From Oscillospiraceae bacterium (GTDB lineage: Bacteria; Bacillota; Clostridia; Oscillospirales; Acutalibacteraceae): a stretch of DNA of 64,000 bases. The stretch lies in the NCBI GenBank assembly GCA_902792905.1, contig CADBBH010000010.1, positions 1 to 64,000 of the forward strand. The letters are read 5' to 3'. Each line of letters opens with the position of its first letter. Position 1 is the first letter of the stretch. The position numbers were made by a program, and so were the translations under genes. Shown here piece after piece: positions 1-8,639 of the stretch. The notes beneath the pieces are model-generated. The model did no database searches. It was not told the DNA's origin and saw only the letters and a list, made by a program, of their open reading frames with translations.

Positions 1-1
1 C

Positions 2-214
2 GAAAAGTATTCTGCCGATATAACGGGTTTTCATATGGGCGGAGCTTACGCAATGGGTTTCTTATCTCAGCTTGCGCTCGGCTATGCGGCAACGGGTATT
101 TCTTTCAGAATTATGCCGTTCGTGCTGATTTGTTTACTTGGCTTAATGCTCCTGTGCAATGAGCTGGCCGGTAAAAAAGCAAAAAAATACAATATTCCGG
201 TGAACAGGGTGTAA
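2..214 (+). CDS. MFS transporter, C-terminal fragment
   Basis: The reading frame is open from the left edge and stops with TAA at 212-214, so only the last 70 residues are present. Visible are a glycine/alanine-rich helix (GGAYAMGFLSQLALGYAATG) and a second hydrophobic helix (FVLICLLGLMLLCNEL), then a short basic cytoplasmic tail. This looks like the last two membrane segments of a major facilitator superfamily permease. The family call rests on this short piece and the substrate cannot be inferred. Confidence 0.55.
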   Translation, partial: EKYSADITGFHMGGAYAMGFLSQLALGYAATGISFRIMPFVLICLLGLMLLCNELAGKKAKKYNIPVNRV

Positions 215-238
215 ACCGGCAAACCGGAATTTGTTTAA

Positions 239-408
239 GCCTTCTCCTTGAGGAGAAGGTGGCGGCGTAGCCGCCGGATGAGGTGTTAATCTCAATTAAT
301 TCCACCTCATCAGTCATCTTCGATGACAGCTGTCTCGCCTGTCGGTTCGGTCGGCGCTTTCGCTTCGCGAAGGTGTCCACAGGACACCCGCGCCCTCAAG
401 GGGAAGCC
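239..408. repeat. MITE-like palindromic intergenic repeat
   Basis: The arms GCCTTCTCCTTGAGG (239-253) and CCTCAAGGGGAAGCC (394-408) are inverted repeats matching at 13 of 15 positions. Between them lie smaller palindromes, for example GGCGGCGTAGCCGCC and GTGTCCACAGGACAC. No protein is evident. From memory, this arrangement resembles short non-autonomous elements scattered between genes in gut Clostridia. Outside it, an 11-bp inverted pair (220-230 and 417-427, CAAACCGGAAT/ATTCCGGTTTG) faces in from both sides, as if the element had landed in the loop of an older hairpin. No clear target-site duplication was seen. Confidence 0.6.
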
Positions 409-455
409 GATTTCAGATTCCGGTTTGTAGGGCAAAAAATTTAATAAGCATTGTG

Positions 456-484
456 CCGCTCACTTATTGTGGGCGGTATTTTTA
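456..484 (+). terminator. Rho-independent terminator
   Basis: CCGCTCAC (456-463) pairs with GTGGGCGG (469-476) around a 5-nt loop and is followed by TATTTTTA. It could end transcription of the MFS gene after the repeat. From here to about 600 I see nothing else except the leader of the broken regulator gene, with the ribosome site AAAGGAGG at 607-614. Confidence 0.55.
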
Positions 485-622
485 TACCTTCTGAGGTCTG
501 AGGCCCGAAAGTTAAAGTCCGTATTTTTGGACTTGGTTTGTGAGAGAATTACAGTGAGGCAGGGACGAAATATTAATAATTTCGGGCAAATAATAACTGT
601 TTTTATAAAGGAGGCGTAAGCT

Positions 623-1063
623 ATGGCATAAGAATATCTCCCCGGTACAATCGGAGAAAGAATAAGAGATTTGAGAAAAGAAGCAAAACTGAATCAGGAT
701 GAATTCGCAGAGGCAATCGGTATCAGCAGAAGTACACTCGGCGATATTGAATTGGATTAAAGGTCCATATCCTCAACAACAGCCCTGGAGATTGCAAAGT
801 ATTTCAATGTTTCGGTTGACTTTGTTCTGGCAAAAACCGATAACCCCAAAGTAATAAACTATGACCTTAAGGTGCTGGGGCTTACGCAGGAAGCTGCGGA
901 TAAACTCTATACAAATCAAGTCGATACCGGAGTTCTCAACCTTCTTATTGAGCATGAAAAATTCGGAGAGCTGATGCATCTGATATCCCAGATAAATATC
1001 CAGTTAAGCTCTTTTCGCCGATCATGCGCCGACGGGAAGGCTAATATTCAGCAAAATCCTTGA
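623..1063 (+). pseudogene. Decayed XRE-family HTH regulator
   Basis: An AAAGGAGG ribosome site precedes ATG at 623. The frame encodes a recognisable Cro/C1-type helix-turn-helix (IRDLRKEAKLNQDEFAEAIG, then ISRSTLGDIE) and a downstream helix (ALEIAKYFNVSVDFVLAKTD), as in SinR-like or phage-repressor-like regulators. In-frame TAA codons lie at 629-631 (codon 3) and 758-760, the second just after the recognition helix. The end after about residue 130 does not resemble a regulator, so it may be frame-shifted or truncated as well. Downstream translation could restart only at an ATG near 872, which lacks the HTH. I read it as an inactive gene. A sequencing error seems unlikely because there are two independent stops. 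Confidence 0.75.
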
Positions 1064-1087
1064 GATACAAGGATTTCACCAAATGAC

Positions 1088-1125
1088 AAAAAAGACGGTA
1101 ACCATTAACGGTCGCCGTCTTTTTT
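1088..1125. terminator. Bidirectional terminator
   Basis: The stem AAAAAGACGG/CCGTCTTTTT has an A-run before it and a T-run after it, so it can serve both the plus-strand pseudogene and the minus-strand symporter gene that converges on it. Confidence 0.8.
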
Positions 1126-1190
1126 ATTTTATCGGGTTGCGGTCATTGCGGTCAGATTAAAAATATCATTTGTGTTTTTTAATTCTATTA

Positions 1191-2540
1191 TTATATTTTA
1201 AGTATACCGAAGCTTTGTAAGATTCCGGAGATAAGAATGGCGAATATAAAAATCGGGGCAATCCATTTAACCATGACGCTGTAAAAGCCCTTTGACCTGA
1301 ACGTACCGTTGCTTTCGACCTCATCAATAATGCTCTTCGGTTTAATGACAAAACCGACCATAATACAGGTAAACATTCCAACAAGCGGAAGGAATACATT
1401 ATTGGAGATAAAATCAAGGAAATCGAGGATGCCGAATCCGATGATTTTGATATTGCTCCAGATACCGAATCCAAGCGAGCAGACAGCGCCGAGAGCAGCG
1501 CCGTAAGCCGCAACTATAAGAGTCGCGGGAACACGCTTCATTCCGAATTCGTCAATTATTCCCGAAACTATCGCTTCAAGTATGGAAACGGAGCTCGTCA
1601 GAGCGGCAAACAGTACCAGGAAGAAGAAAAGTGCTCCTATAATTCTGCCCGCCGGCATTTCGTTAAACACCTTGGGCAGAGTCTGAAACATAAGAGACGG
1701 ACCGGTACTCAAAGCAGTCTTGTCCCCTCCCGAGAAATTAAATACAGCGGGAATTATCATAAGACCTGCAAGAAAAGCGATTGCCGTATCAAACAATTCG
1801 ATTTTATGCGTTGCTTCCGTTATCTTTTCTTCTTTGGAAAGATAGGAGCCGTAAGTAATCATAATGCCCATCGCAAGGGACATTGAGTAAAAGAGCTGGC
1901 CGAGCGCTGCGAGAAAAGTCTTGAAGCTGAGCTCTTTGAAATTCGGCAGAAGATAGTATTTGATGCCGGGTAATGAGCCGGGTCTTGTCACGACATACAC
2001 AGACAAGCCTACGGTTATCACGAGCAAGGCGGGCATAAGTATTTTGCTGAGCTTCTCTATGCCCTTGTTTACGCCGAAAAGCACAACCAGCGTGGTAAGC
2101 GCAAGGAACACGCCGAACCAGACGAGCGGCTCAACGGAAGACGAAACATAGCCGCCGAAATATGAATCCTGCGCCGCTGCGCCGAGGTCCGCAATCGTGG
2201 CATAAGTATATTTGGTTACCCAGCCGCCGATAAGACAGTAATACGGGAAAATAAGGACCGGGACAAAGGTTGCGAGTTTTCCGAGCCAGCCCCATTTTTT
2301 GCTGAGTTTGCCGAATGCAGCCAGAGGACTGAGTTGAGTTTTTCTGCCGATAGATATTTCGGTTATCATAAGCACGGTGCCGAAGGTCACAGCAAGCAAA
2401 ATATAGACGAAAAGGAATGCTCCTCCTCCGTATTTTGCTGCAAGATACGGAAATCTCCAAAGATTTCCGAGACCAACTGCGGAACCGGCAGCCGCAAGTA
2501 TAAATCCGATTTTGCCTGTAAATGTATTACGGTTTTCCAT
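1191..2540 (-). CDS. Neurotransmitter:sodium symporter (NSS) family
   Basis: This 449-aa integral membrane protein belongs to the LeuT/MhsT/TnaT family, which couples amino-acid uptake to sodium. The family signature in helix 1 is clear (GSAVGLGNLWRFPY at about residues 19-33), followed by repeated hydrophobic helices, consistent with the shorter 11-12 helix bacterial members. Bacterial homologues often carry hydrophobic or aromatic amino acids. The neighbouring iorA, iorB and paaK-like genes, transcribed on the same strand from further upstream, make an aromatic amino acid a plausible substrate, but this is inferred from context. The gene has its own promoter (2579-2606) and ends at a strong terminator. 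Confidence 0.9.
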   Translation of the reverse strand: MENRNTFTGKIGFILAAAGSAVGLGNLWRFPYLAAKYGGGAFLFVYILLAVTFGTVLMITEISIGRKTQLSPLAAFGKLSKKWGWLGKLATFVPVLIFPYYCLIGGWVTKYTYATIADLGAAAQDSYFGGYVSSSVEPLVWFGVFLALTTLVVLFGVNKGIEKLSKILMPALLVITVGLSVYVVTRPGSLPGIKYYLLPNFKELSFKTFLAALGQLFYSMSLAMGIMITYGSYLSKEEKITEATHKIELFDTAIAFLAGLMIIPAVFNFSGGDKTALSTGPSLMFQTLPKVFNEMPAGRIIGALFFFLVLFAALTSSVSILEAIVSGIIDEFGMKRVPATLIVAAYGAALGAVCSLGFGIWSNIKIIGFGILDFLDFISNNVFLPLVGMFTCIMVGFVIKPKSIIDEVESNGTFRSKGFYSVMVKWIAPIFIFAILISGILQSFGILKI

Positions 2541-2578
2541 AGAAAAATATACCTCTCATACAGTATTTTTGTCCATGT

Positions 2579-2606
2579 ATTATATCATACAAATCAATTA
2601 AATCAA
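2579..2606 (-). promoter_or_regulatory. Promoter of the NSS gene
   Basis: On the minus strand there is TTGATT, a 16-nt spacer and a perfect TATAAT, about 35-40 nt before the start codon. A GAGAGG ribosome site follows. Confidence 0.65.
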
Positions 2607-2624
2607 GTCGATTGTATTCTTTAA

Positions 2625-3866
2625 TCAGTCTCCCCTGTGATCAAATACCCTCTGCGTCTTCTTTTCGGATCGCGGAAGAGTATTCAGCGAAACAACAGCA
2701 ACATTGGGGGTGACATTTAATCTTGACTTGAATATTGATTTTATTTCATCGGCGGTTCTGACAAAATCAACTCTGCCGTCCGCCTCAACGGTAATCATAA
2801 TAATATCGCGATTTTTGGTTTCATCGTGGGCGATATCAATTTTATATTCGCTCGATACGCCGTCAACCATCCCGAGAATCTCTTCAACCTGACTCGGGAA
2901 CATATTGACTCCGTGAACCTTGAACATATCGTCGCTTCTGCCCTTTATGGTATCAAGCCTCGGATAGCTTCTGCCGCAGGAGCACTCGCCGGGAATTATT
3001 CTGGATAAATCGTGAGTGCGGAAACGGATGAGCGGAGCGCCCTCTTTCACGAGCGTGGTGATGACTATCTCACCCTCTTCGCCGTCGGGAAGGACCTCGC
3101 CGGTCTTCGGATCGATAATCTCCGTATAGAGAAAATCGTCAAAGATGTGCATTCCTGTCTGATCGGGGCAGTTGATGCCTATTCCGGGGCCGTATATCTC
3201 GGTAAGGCCGTAGATATCATAGAGCTCAATGCCGAGTTCTCTCGCGATATAATTCCTCTTGGCATCGCTCCAGCGCTCCGAGCCGATAACGCCCTTCCTG
3301 AGTTTGATTTTATCCTTCAGCCCGCGCTTGTTGATTTCTTCGGCGAGAAGCAGAGCATAAGACGAGGTGGCACAGATAACCGTTGATTCAAGGTCAATCA
3401 TCATCTGCAACTGCTTATCGGTATTGCCCGGTCCCATAGGAATCGCCATTGCGCCGAGTTTTTCGCAACCCGCCTGGAATCCGATGCCAGCAGTCCAGAG
3501 ACCGTAGCCGGGAGTAATCTGAATCCTGTCTTTTTCAGTAATTCCCGCTATTTCATAACATCTCGCGAACATCGTCGCCCAGTCATCAACATCTTTGGCG
3601 GTGTAAGGAATAATGACCGGTTTTCCGGTAGTGCCCGAGGAGGAATGAATACGGACTATCTTCTCATCGGGAGCCGCCTGAATCCCGAGAGGATAAGCGT
3701 TTCTGAGGTCCGCTTTATCGGTAAAAGGTATTCTTTCAAAATCTTCGGGAGTTGAAACGCCGGTAATACCCGCTTTTTTATAAACCTCGCTGTAATAATT
3801 GCCACTCTCGATAATTCTTTTTATCTGCCTGTCAACCATCGCAAGCTGTTTTTCATTGATTCTCAT
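2625..3866 (-). CDS. paaK: Phenylacetate-CoA ligase-like AMP-forming enzyme
   Basis: This 413-aa cytoplasmic protein belongs to the ANL adenylating superfamily, PaaK branch, which activates aryl acetates with ATP and CoA. Seen are the phosphate-binding loop SSSGTTGKP (75-83), the motif YGLTE (219-223) and FRTHDLSRI (282-290), which carries the conserved Arg/Asp. The cysteines in GECSCGRSYPRL are typical of PaaK. Length is near the family norm of about 430. It lies 14 nt after iorB. In this setting, known from amino-acid-fermenting anaerobes and archaea, the enzyme may run toward ATP formation from aryl-acetyl-CoA, but direction cannot be read from sequence. Confidence 0.88.
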   Translation of the reverse strand: MRINEKQLAMVDRQIKRIIESGNYYSEVYKKAGITGVSTPEDFERIPFTDKADLRNAYPLGIQAAPDEKIVRIHSSSGTTGKPVIIPYTAKDVDDWATMFARCYEIAGITEKDRIQITPGYGLWTAGIGFQAGCEKLGAMAIPMGPGNTDKQLQMMIDLESTVICATSSYALLLAEEINKRGLKDKIKLRKGVIGSERWSDAKRNYIARELGIELYDIYGLTEIYGPGIGINCPDQTGMHIFDDFLYTEIIDPKTGEVLPDGEEGEIVITTLVKEGAPLIRFRTHDLSRIIPGECSCGRSYPRLDTIKGRSDDMFKVHGVNMFPSQVEEILGMVDGVSSEYKIDIAHDETKNRDIIMITVEADGRVDFVRTADEIKSIFKSRLNVTPNVAVVSLNTLPRSEKKTQRVFDHRGD

Positions 3867-3880
3867 ATTATACCTCCGTT

Positions 3881-4474
3881 TTATATACCGGCCTTGCTTC
3901 CGATGTTGAAGCCGGTAATGAACGCGTTCTTATTGATTTCGGCATACTTTGCCGGAACGCGCTTTTCAATCTGCGAGAGCAGTGTTTCTTTGCCGATTCC
4001 GAGCTTTCCGCTGCCACAGGCAATGCCGAGAAGAATTATATTGAAGAATTTCGACGAACCGAATGGTTCGCAGACCTTATCGGCATCAACAAATATACTG
4101 CTGCATCTGCTTTTAAGATAATCAATCATAACACCTGCTTCGTAGCCTGACGGTCTGAGCGCTTCTGTGACGGGCTTAACCGCACAGGTGTTGACGACGA
4201 CCGTTCCACCCTCTTTAAGATATCTGAGGTTTCTCACTGCCTCAGCAGGTTCAAAAGCGAGAATCAAATCGGCACTCCCGTTCGGAATCAAAGGTGAAAA
4301 GGCCTCATCTCCGATTCTCACGTGGCTCGTTACGGAGCCTCCGCGCTGTGCCATTCCGATAGTTTCGGCAGAGTGAACGGTATCACCCTGCTCAGCTGCC
4401 GCGGCTGCAATTATCTTTGAAGCGAGCACTGTACCCTGACCGCCTATGCCGCAAATCATAATATCTTTATTCAC
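3881..4474 (-). CDS. iorB: Indolepyruvate ferredoxin oxidoreductase, beta subunit
   Basis: The 197-aa protein is the gamma-domain-type small subunit that works with IorA to oxidise aryl pyruvates to aryl-acetyl-CoA with ferredoxin as acceptor. The N-terminal GIGGQGT (9-15) is the family hallmark. I chose the GTG at 4474 (protein begins MNKDIMICG) over an upstream in-frame GTG at 4483, because the AGGAGG at 4483-4488 is then 8 nt away and the start matches the usual one. It overlaps the 3' end of iorA by 8 nt, so translation is probably coupled. Confidence 0.9.
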   Translation of the reverse strand: MNKDIMICGIGGQGTVLASKIIAAAAAEQGDTVHSAETIGMAQRGGSVTSHVRIGDEAFSPLIPNGSADLILAFEPAEAVRNLRYLKEGGTVVVNTCAVKPVTEALRPSGYEAGVMIDYLKSRCSSIFVDADKVCEPFGSSKFFNIILLGIACGSGKLGIGKETLLSQIEKRVPAKYAEINKNAFITGFNIGSKAGI

Positions 4475-6266
4475 CGCAAGCACCTCCTATCGCTCCGAAA
4501 GGACAGATTTCGCTGCAGAGCCCGCAACCGGTGCAGAGATTGGAATCAATCCTTACTGTTCCGTCTTCTGTAACAAGGGCGGGACATCCTATTTCTTTTA
4601 TGCACTTTTTACATTTTTTGCATTTATCCTGATCCACTTCGCATTTGCCTTCCGGCTTGGTAATCGCTATACAGGGAGACTTGAAGATAATCGCCTTTAC
4701 TCCCCTCTCGCCTGCAAGCTTACTGACGGTTTGTACCGCTTTATCGAGCTCAAGCGGGTTTACTGTTTCGATTCTTTTTACTCCCATTCCCGAAAGTACT
4801 TTCGAAATATCGACCTTATCGACAAAATTGCCCATCATATTTCTTCCGGTACCGGGATGAGGCTGATGACCGGTCATTGCGGTGGTTGAATTATCAAGAA
4901 TACAGATGACGATATCCGCTTCGTTATAGACGGCGTTGACAACACCGGTCATTCCCGAGGCAAAGAATGTGGAATCGCCGATAAAAGCAAAGCAAACGGC
5001 TTTGTTGTCTGTGTGATTGAGACCCTGCGCCATCGTTATACCGGCACCCATACAAAGACAGGTGTCAACCATATCAAGAGGCATTGCATTTCCGAGCGTA
5101 TAGCAGCCAATATCTCCGCAGAAGAATGCTTTTTTGCCTTTCATTGCCTGCTTGACCGCGTAAAAAGACGCTCTGTGAGGACAACCTGCACAGAGAACGG
5201 GAGGCCTTGCGGGAAGAGGCGGTATTTCGTTCATGCCATTGGATTTTTCTTTAAACGAAACACAAAAGAAGCTACTCAAAATATCAGCACAGAGTTCAAC
5301 GCTGTTTTCGCCGTTATGGGGAACCGAGCCGTCAAGTTTTCCTGAAACTTTCAAATCAAGGTGATATCTGCCCGAGAGCTTTAGTACCTGTTCTTCTATA
5401 TATGGGCTGAGCTCTTCAAAGCAGATGACCTCTTTCACTCCGGACAGCGCATTGAGAACAAATTTTTCCGGGAAGGGAAAAGCGGTGGCAACTCTGATAA
5501 TTCTTGTGTCTCTGTGATTCTTCAGCGCTTCTTTTACATATGCATAGCTAACACCGGAGGCGATAACCGCTTTTTCGCCGGCATCACCTTCAGTTGTGTT
5601 GAAGCGGAAGGAGGAAAAATCATCGGCAATTTCCGAATTCCTTTTTTCAATTATACCGTGATTGAGATAGGAAAGGCGGGGAAAAATTACCCATCTGCCT
5701 GAATCTTTTATAAAGCCCTCGTATTGCTTCGGTGCGAATTTTTCGGGAACATCAACGGCAGCGTAAGCGTGGCATACCCTGGTAGTGGGTCTGAAAAGGA
5801 CGGGGGTTGAATACTTTTCGGAATATTCAAACGCCTCGCCTATCATTTCAAATGCTTCTTCGGGAGATGAAGGGTCAAACACAGGAATTCTGCAAAAATC
5901 GGCATACCGCCTTGTATCCTGCTCGGTCTGAGAGGAAATCGGACCCGGGTCATCGGCGCTGACAATTACCAGACCGCCTTTGACTCCGACATAAGCGACG
6001 GACATAAGCGGATCGGATGCTACATTTAGCCCCATCTGCTTCATTGTCACAAGTGCTCTGGCTCCGCTGTACGCAGCGGCTGCGGCCACCTCGAGAGCGG
6101 CCTTTTCATTGACCGACCACTCAAGATGGACTCCCTCATGGGGATACTTTGAGACAGTCTCGATTATTTCGGATGACGGAGTTCCCGGATAACCGGCGAC
6201 AAGATTTACGCCCGCCGCCAGAGCGCCCAGCGCGATTGCGCCGTTACCCATTACGTATTCTTTCAT
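4467..6266 (-). CDS. iorA: Indolepyruvate ferredoxin oxidoreductase, alpha subunit
   Basis: This 599-aa catalytic subunit contains a pyrimidine-binding domain (GYPGTPSSE near residue 25), a TPP-binding half (GDIGCYTLG and GDSTFFASG) and a C-terminal ferredoxin domain. The ferredoxin has two 4Fe-4S motifs: Cys549, 552, 555, 561 and Cys578, 581, 584, 588. It converts indolepyruvate, phenylpyruvate or hydroxyphenylpyruvate to the acyl-CoA plus CO2. It is the first gene of an iorA-iorB-paaK-like transcription unit, so all three steps from aryl pyruvate to aryl acetate could be made together. The GAGGTGA ribosome site lies 8 nt before the ATG. Confidence 0.93.
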   Translation of the reverse strand: MKEYVMGNGAIALGALAAGVNLVAGYPGTPSSEIIETVSKYPHEGVHLEWSVNEKAALEVAAAAAYSGARALVTMKQMGLNVASDPLMSVAYVGVKGGLVIVSADDPGPISSQTEQDTRRYADFCRIPVFDPSSPEEAFEMIGEAFEYSEKYSTPVLFRPTTRVCHAYAAVDVPEKFAPKQYEGFIKDSGRWVIFPRLSYLNHGIIEKRNSEIADDFSSFRFNTTEGDAGEKAVIASGVSYAYVKEALKNHRDTRIIRVATAFPFPEKFVLNALSGVKEVICFEELSPYIEEQVLKLSGRYHLDLKVSGKLDGSVPHNGENSVELCADILSSFFCVSFKEKSNGMNEIPPLPARPPVLCAGCPHRASFYAVKQAMKGKKAFFCGDIGCYTLGNAMPLDMVDTCLCMGAGITMAQGLNHTDNKAVCFAFIGDSTFFASGMTGVVNAVYNEADIVICILDNSTTAMTGHQPHPGTGRNMMGNFVDKVDISKVLSGMGVKRIETVNPLELDKAVQTVSKLAGERGVKAIIFKSPCIAITKPEGKCEVDQDKCKKCKKCIKEIGCPALVTEDGTVRIDSNLCTGCGLCSEICPFGAIGGACGE

Positions 6267-6336
6267 TTATGATTTCACCTCGGGAAAAGTTGATATTGAA
6301 ATATATTATATTATTTCAAATTGAAAAAATAAAGGA

Positions 6337-7857
6337 TTATTTGAAAAACAAGCTCAGTATTTTTTTAACAATCGAAAACAGAAACCTGATAAAATTCAGA
6401 TATGAAGGATGCTCTTTTAAGCTGTTGAATGCATCCGGAGCACCTTCGACGGGATAGACCGTATCGGCATCATCATCCGCTTCAAGATACTGCGGAAATT
6501 TTTCAAATGACGAAACGGTTACTTCTTCGCTTGTAAATACCAGATTGAAAAGCTCATCAATACCGGCATTCGCGTTACAGTGGAGCCAGCCGCGCACAAA
6601 CCAAGTGATTTCCGGCAAAGCGCAGGTTGAGGCATCAATCATATTGTCGGGTGACAGATATTCTTTATTATTCAAAGAATTGAGATACTCATCTGCGAGC
6701 GGTTCTTTAACATCGCCGCAGGTGGCTCCGAGAGAAGCGTACTTAGTGTCAACCGTTCCGTCGGAGGTCGATTTCCATAGCGTTACAAGCGGTGTTCTCT
6801 GAACATCATATCCGCAGATGAGACATATCTTGACGCCGTCATTTCTCGCGGCAGTAAGATTATCGGCTATATTCGCCATTGCGTTTCTGTAGGCGAATAC
6901 TTTATCGTGTAGTCCGCCTTCGGAAGGCAGTTTCATGAATTTCACGGCTTCGTCAAAGTATTCCCCGGGAACGAATGACCAGATACCCGGAAGTGTTCCG
7001 AAAATCGGAATCAATGCCTGCTCAAAGACTCTGTCTCCGGCGGCTTTTATAATCTTATCACCGAGCGCACATATACCGTCAATGACGCCGGCGCCTTTGA
7101 GAACATCAAGAAGAGCATAGAGTGTGCCCTCAATGAAATCATCGGCAAAGCCCGTTTCAAGATAAGGAATCGCGTCCTCGCCATAGCGGGTAAGAGCTTT
7201 TGAACTGAGCTCGACTTTGCCGCAGTAGGCCTCGCCTGCGACCGCCGTGCCGAGCAGAGGGCAACAGCGGCAGATTATCGCGTCAATGCCTTCGTAACCG
7301 TATTTGTCAAGATAAGCCGAGAGGACCACGCCGCCCATGCTCGAGCATTTGAGCTTGACGGAATTGTGGCCGGTCAGCGCCTTTACCCGAGCGATAAATC
7401 CGTGAAGGCGCTCGGCATGCTCATAGGGATCAAGTCGGAAATCATAATTGAAATAATAATCGCTGTCTGGGCCGTGCTTATCCCCCGCGGGGACATTGAT
7501 GAACGGAGTCGTGACATTATCCTTTGATTTTCCTTCATTATCTAGGGCGAGGTCGCCCATGCAGGCATTTACAAATCCTGCGAGCGCAGTGCCGAGCAGA
7601 TCAGCATCACGCGTCAGGATTCCCTTTGAAATATCCGGCAGAGCGTCGCCGAGATTTGCGAGAAGGAAATCCGTGTCAATATTCCAGAGCTGCTGCTCGT
7701 TTTCGGTGCCTGCGTCTCTGATAATCTGCGCACAGCCGAGAGGGCCGACATAAATAATCGGCGAAAAGCCGCAGCTGCAGCCTTCCGCGGCAAAGGCGGG
7801 AACCGCCGCGCAGGCCGCAATTACAGCGCACATAATAATTGAAATCAGTTTTTTCAT
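6337..7857 (-). CDS. Exported alpha/beta-hydrolase (lipase-like)
   Basis: This 506-aa protein has a signal peptide (MKKLISIIMCAVIAACAAVP, cleavage probably after AFA). Around residues 160-180 a strand-turn-helix of the alpha/beta-hydrolase kind carries CSSMGG, a variant of the nucleophile elbow in which Ser173 would be the nucleophile and the first glycine is cysteine. Cysteines are frequent (CSCG, RCCPLLG), unusual for an exported protein. It is a distant paralogue of the protein at 25375-27282, sharing the same order of elements (YYF-Y strand, about 25-residue helix, nucleophile elbow, a late block around ICGYDV/ICDYNV). It is the last gene of the exported-enzyme operon. Substrate unknown. 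Confidence 0.6.
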   Translation of the reverse strand: MKKLISIIMCAVIAACAAVPAFAAEGCSCGFSPIIYVGPLGCAQIIRDAGTENEQQLWNIDTDFLLANLGDALPDISKGILTRDADLLGTALAGFVNACMGDLALDNEGKSKDNVTTPFINVPAGDKHGPDSDYYFNYDFRLDPYEHAERLHGFIARVKALTGHNSVKLKCSSMGGVVLSAYLDKYGYEGIDAIICRCCPLLGTAVAGEAYCGKVELSSKALTRYGEDAIPYLETGFADDFIEGTLYALLDVLKGAGVIDGICALGDKIIKAAGDRVFEQALIPIFGTLPGIWSFVPGEYFDEAVKFMKLPSEGGLHDKVFAYRNAMANIADNLTAARNDGVKICLICGYDVQRTPLVTLWKSTSDGTVDTKYASLGATCGDVKEPLADEYLNSLNNKEYLSPDNMIDASTCALPEITWFVRGWLHCNANAGIDELFNLVFTSEEVTVSSFEKFPQYLEADDDADTVYPVEGAPDAFNSLKEHPSYLNFIRFLFSIVKKILSLFFK

Positions 7858-7912
7858 ATTATTCTCCTTCCTTATTCACCGATGAGGAAACGGTATCTTC
7901 AACAGATGCAAA

Positions 7913-8638
7913 TCATTCAAGCTCAATTTCATCACCGGGCTCGAGAATAATCCTGCCCGGGGCGCTGAATTTTTCGGCGCGGGACCTTTTGAACAGTCTT
8001 CCGGGGGCCATGTGATAAGGAATGCTGTGCTTTGCCCCAACCAACGATGCGCACTCTGACGCTTCGGCAATATTCATATTGAATATCCCGTCACAGCAGT
8101 AAAAAGCATAATCAATATTCCTCTGAGCAAGCAGGGACATCTGCTCTGTTTTGCTCGTATCTCCTGAAACATAGACGGATACTCCGCCGGGCAGAGTAAG
8201 AATGTATCCCACGCATTCTTTAACATTGTGATTTCTGTTGTAACCGGCCTCAACCGCTTCAACGCTTACATAGCCAAGCTCAAAGGTCTGATGCTCTCCG
8301 CCTGCAAGGGCTTCTTTCCATGTAATGACGCGGCAGCCGGGATTGCGGTTTTTAATCATATCGGGATTATCATGATCGCCGTGGGCGTGCGTAATCAGGA
8401 TCAGATCTGCGGCGGCTTCGTAGCCGTCACCGACATAAGGATCAATGAATATCACCTTTCCTCCGCCCGTCGTGATTCTCAGGCTTGCATGCCCCTGATA
8501 AAGGAGCGTGTCTTTCGCATTATTCATTTTCTCTTCCCCTTTGCTTTGAGTTGAAATATCTCCGCTCTGCTTTTCCGCGCATGAGGCGAGTAAAAACAGA
8601 CAAGCTGCGAGCAAAACTGCAATAACCGTTTTTTTCAT
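7913..8638 (-). CDS. Metallo-beta-lactamase-fold lipoprotein
   Basis: The 241-aa protein has a lipoprotein signal with lipobox LASC (Cys20), so it should be anchored on the outer face of the membrane. The MBL-fold zinc motif is THAHGDHD, giving His84, His86, Asp88 and His89. FIDPYVGD and VYVSGDTSKT are further family strands. The overall pattern is the UlaG-like/L-ascorbate-6-phosphate-lactonase-like branch, whose members hydrolyse diverse esters and lactones, so the reaction is unknown. The start codon lies 1 nt after the stop of the GH16 gene, which implies translational coupling. Confidence 0.8.
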   Translation of the reverse strand: MKKTVIAVLLAACLFLLASCAEKQSGDISTQSKGEEKMNNAKDTLLYQGHASLRITTGGGKVIFIDPYVGDGYEAAADLILITHAHGDHDNPDMIKNRNPGCRVITWKEALAGGEHQTFELGYVSVEAVEAGYNRNHNVKECVGYILTLPGGVSVYVSGDTSKTEQMSLLAQRNIDYAFYCCDGIFNMNIAEASECASLVGAKHSIPYHMAPGRLFKRSRAEKFSAPGRIILEPGDEIELE

Positions 8639-8639
8639 A

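Noticed and set aside
623-1063. Stop-codon readthrough or recoding in the XRE gene
   Set aside because: There is no conserved context or structure around either TAA, and the C-terminal part is also degraded.
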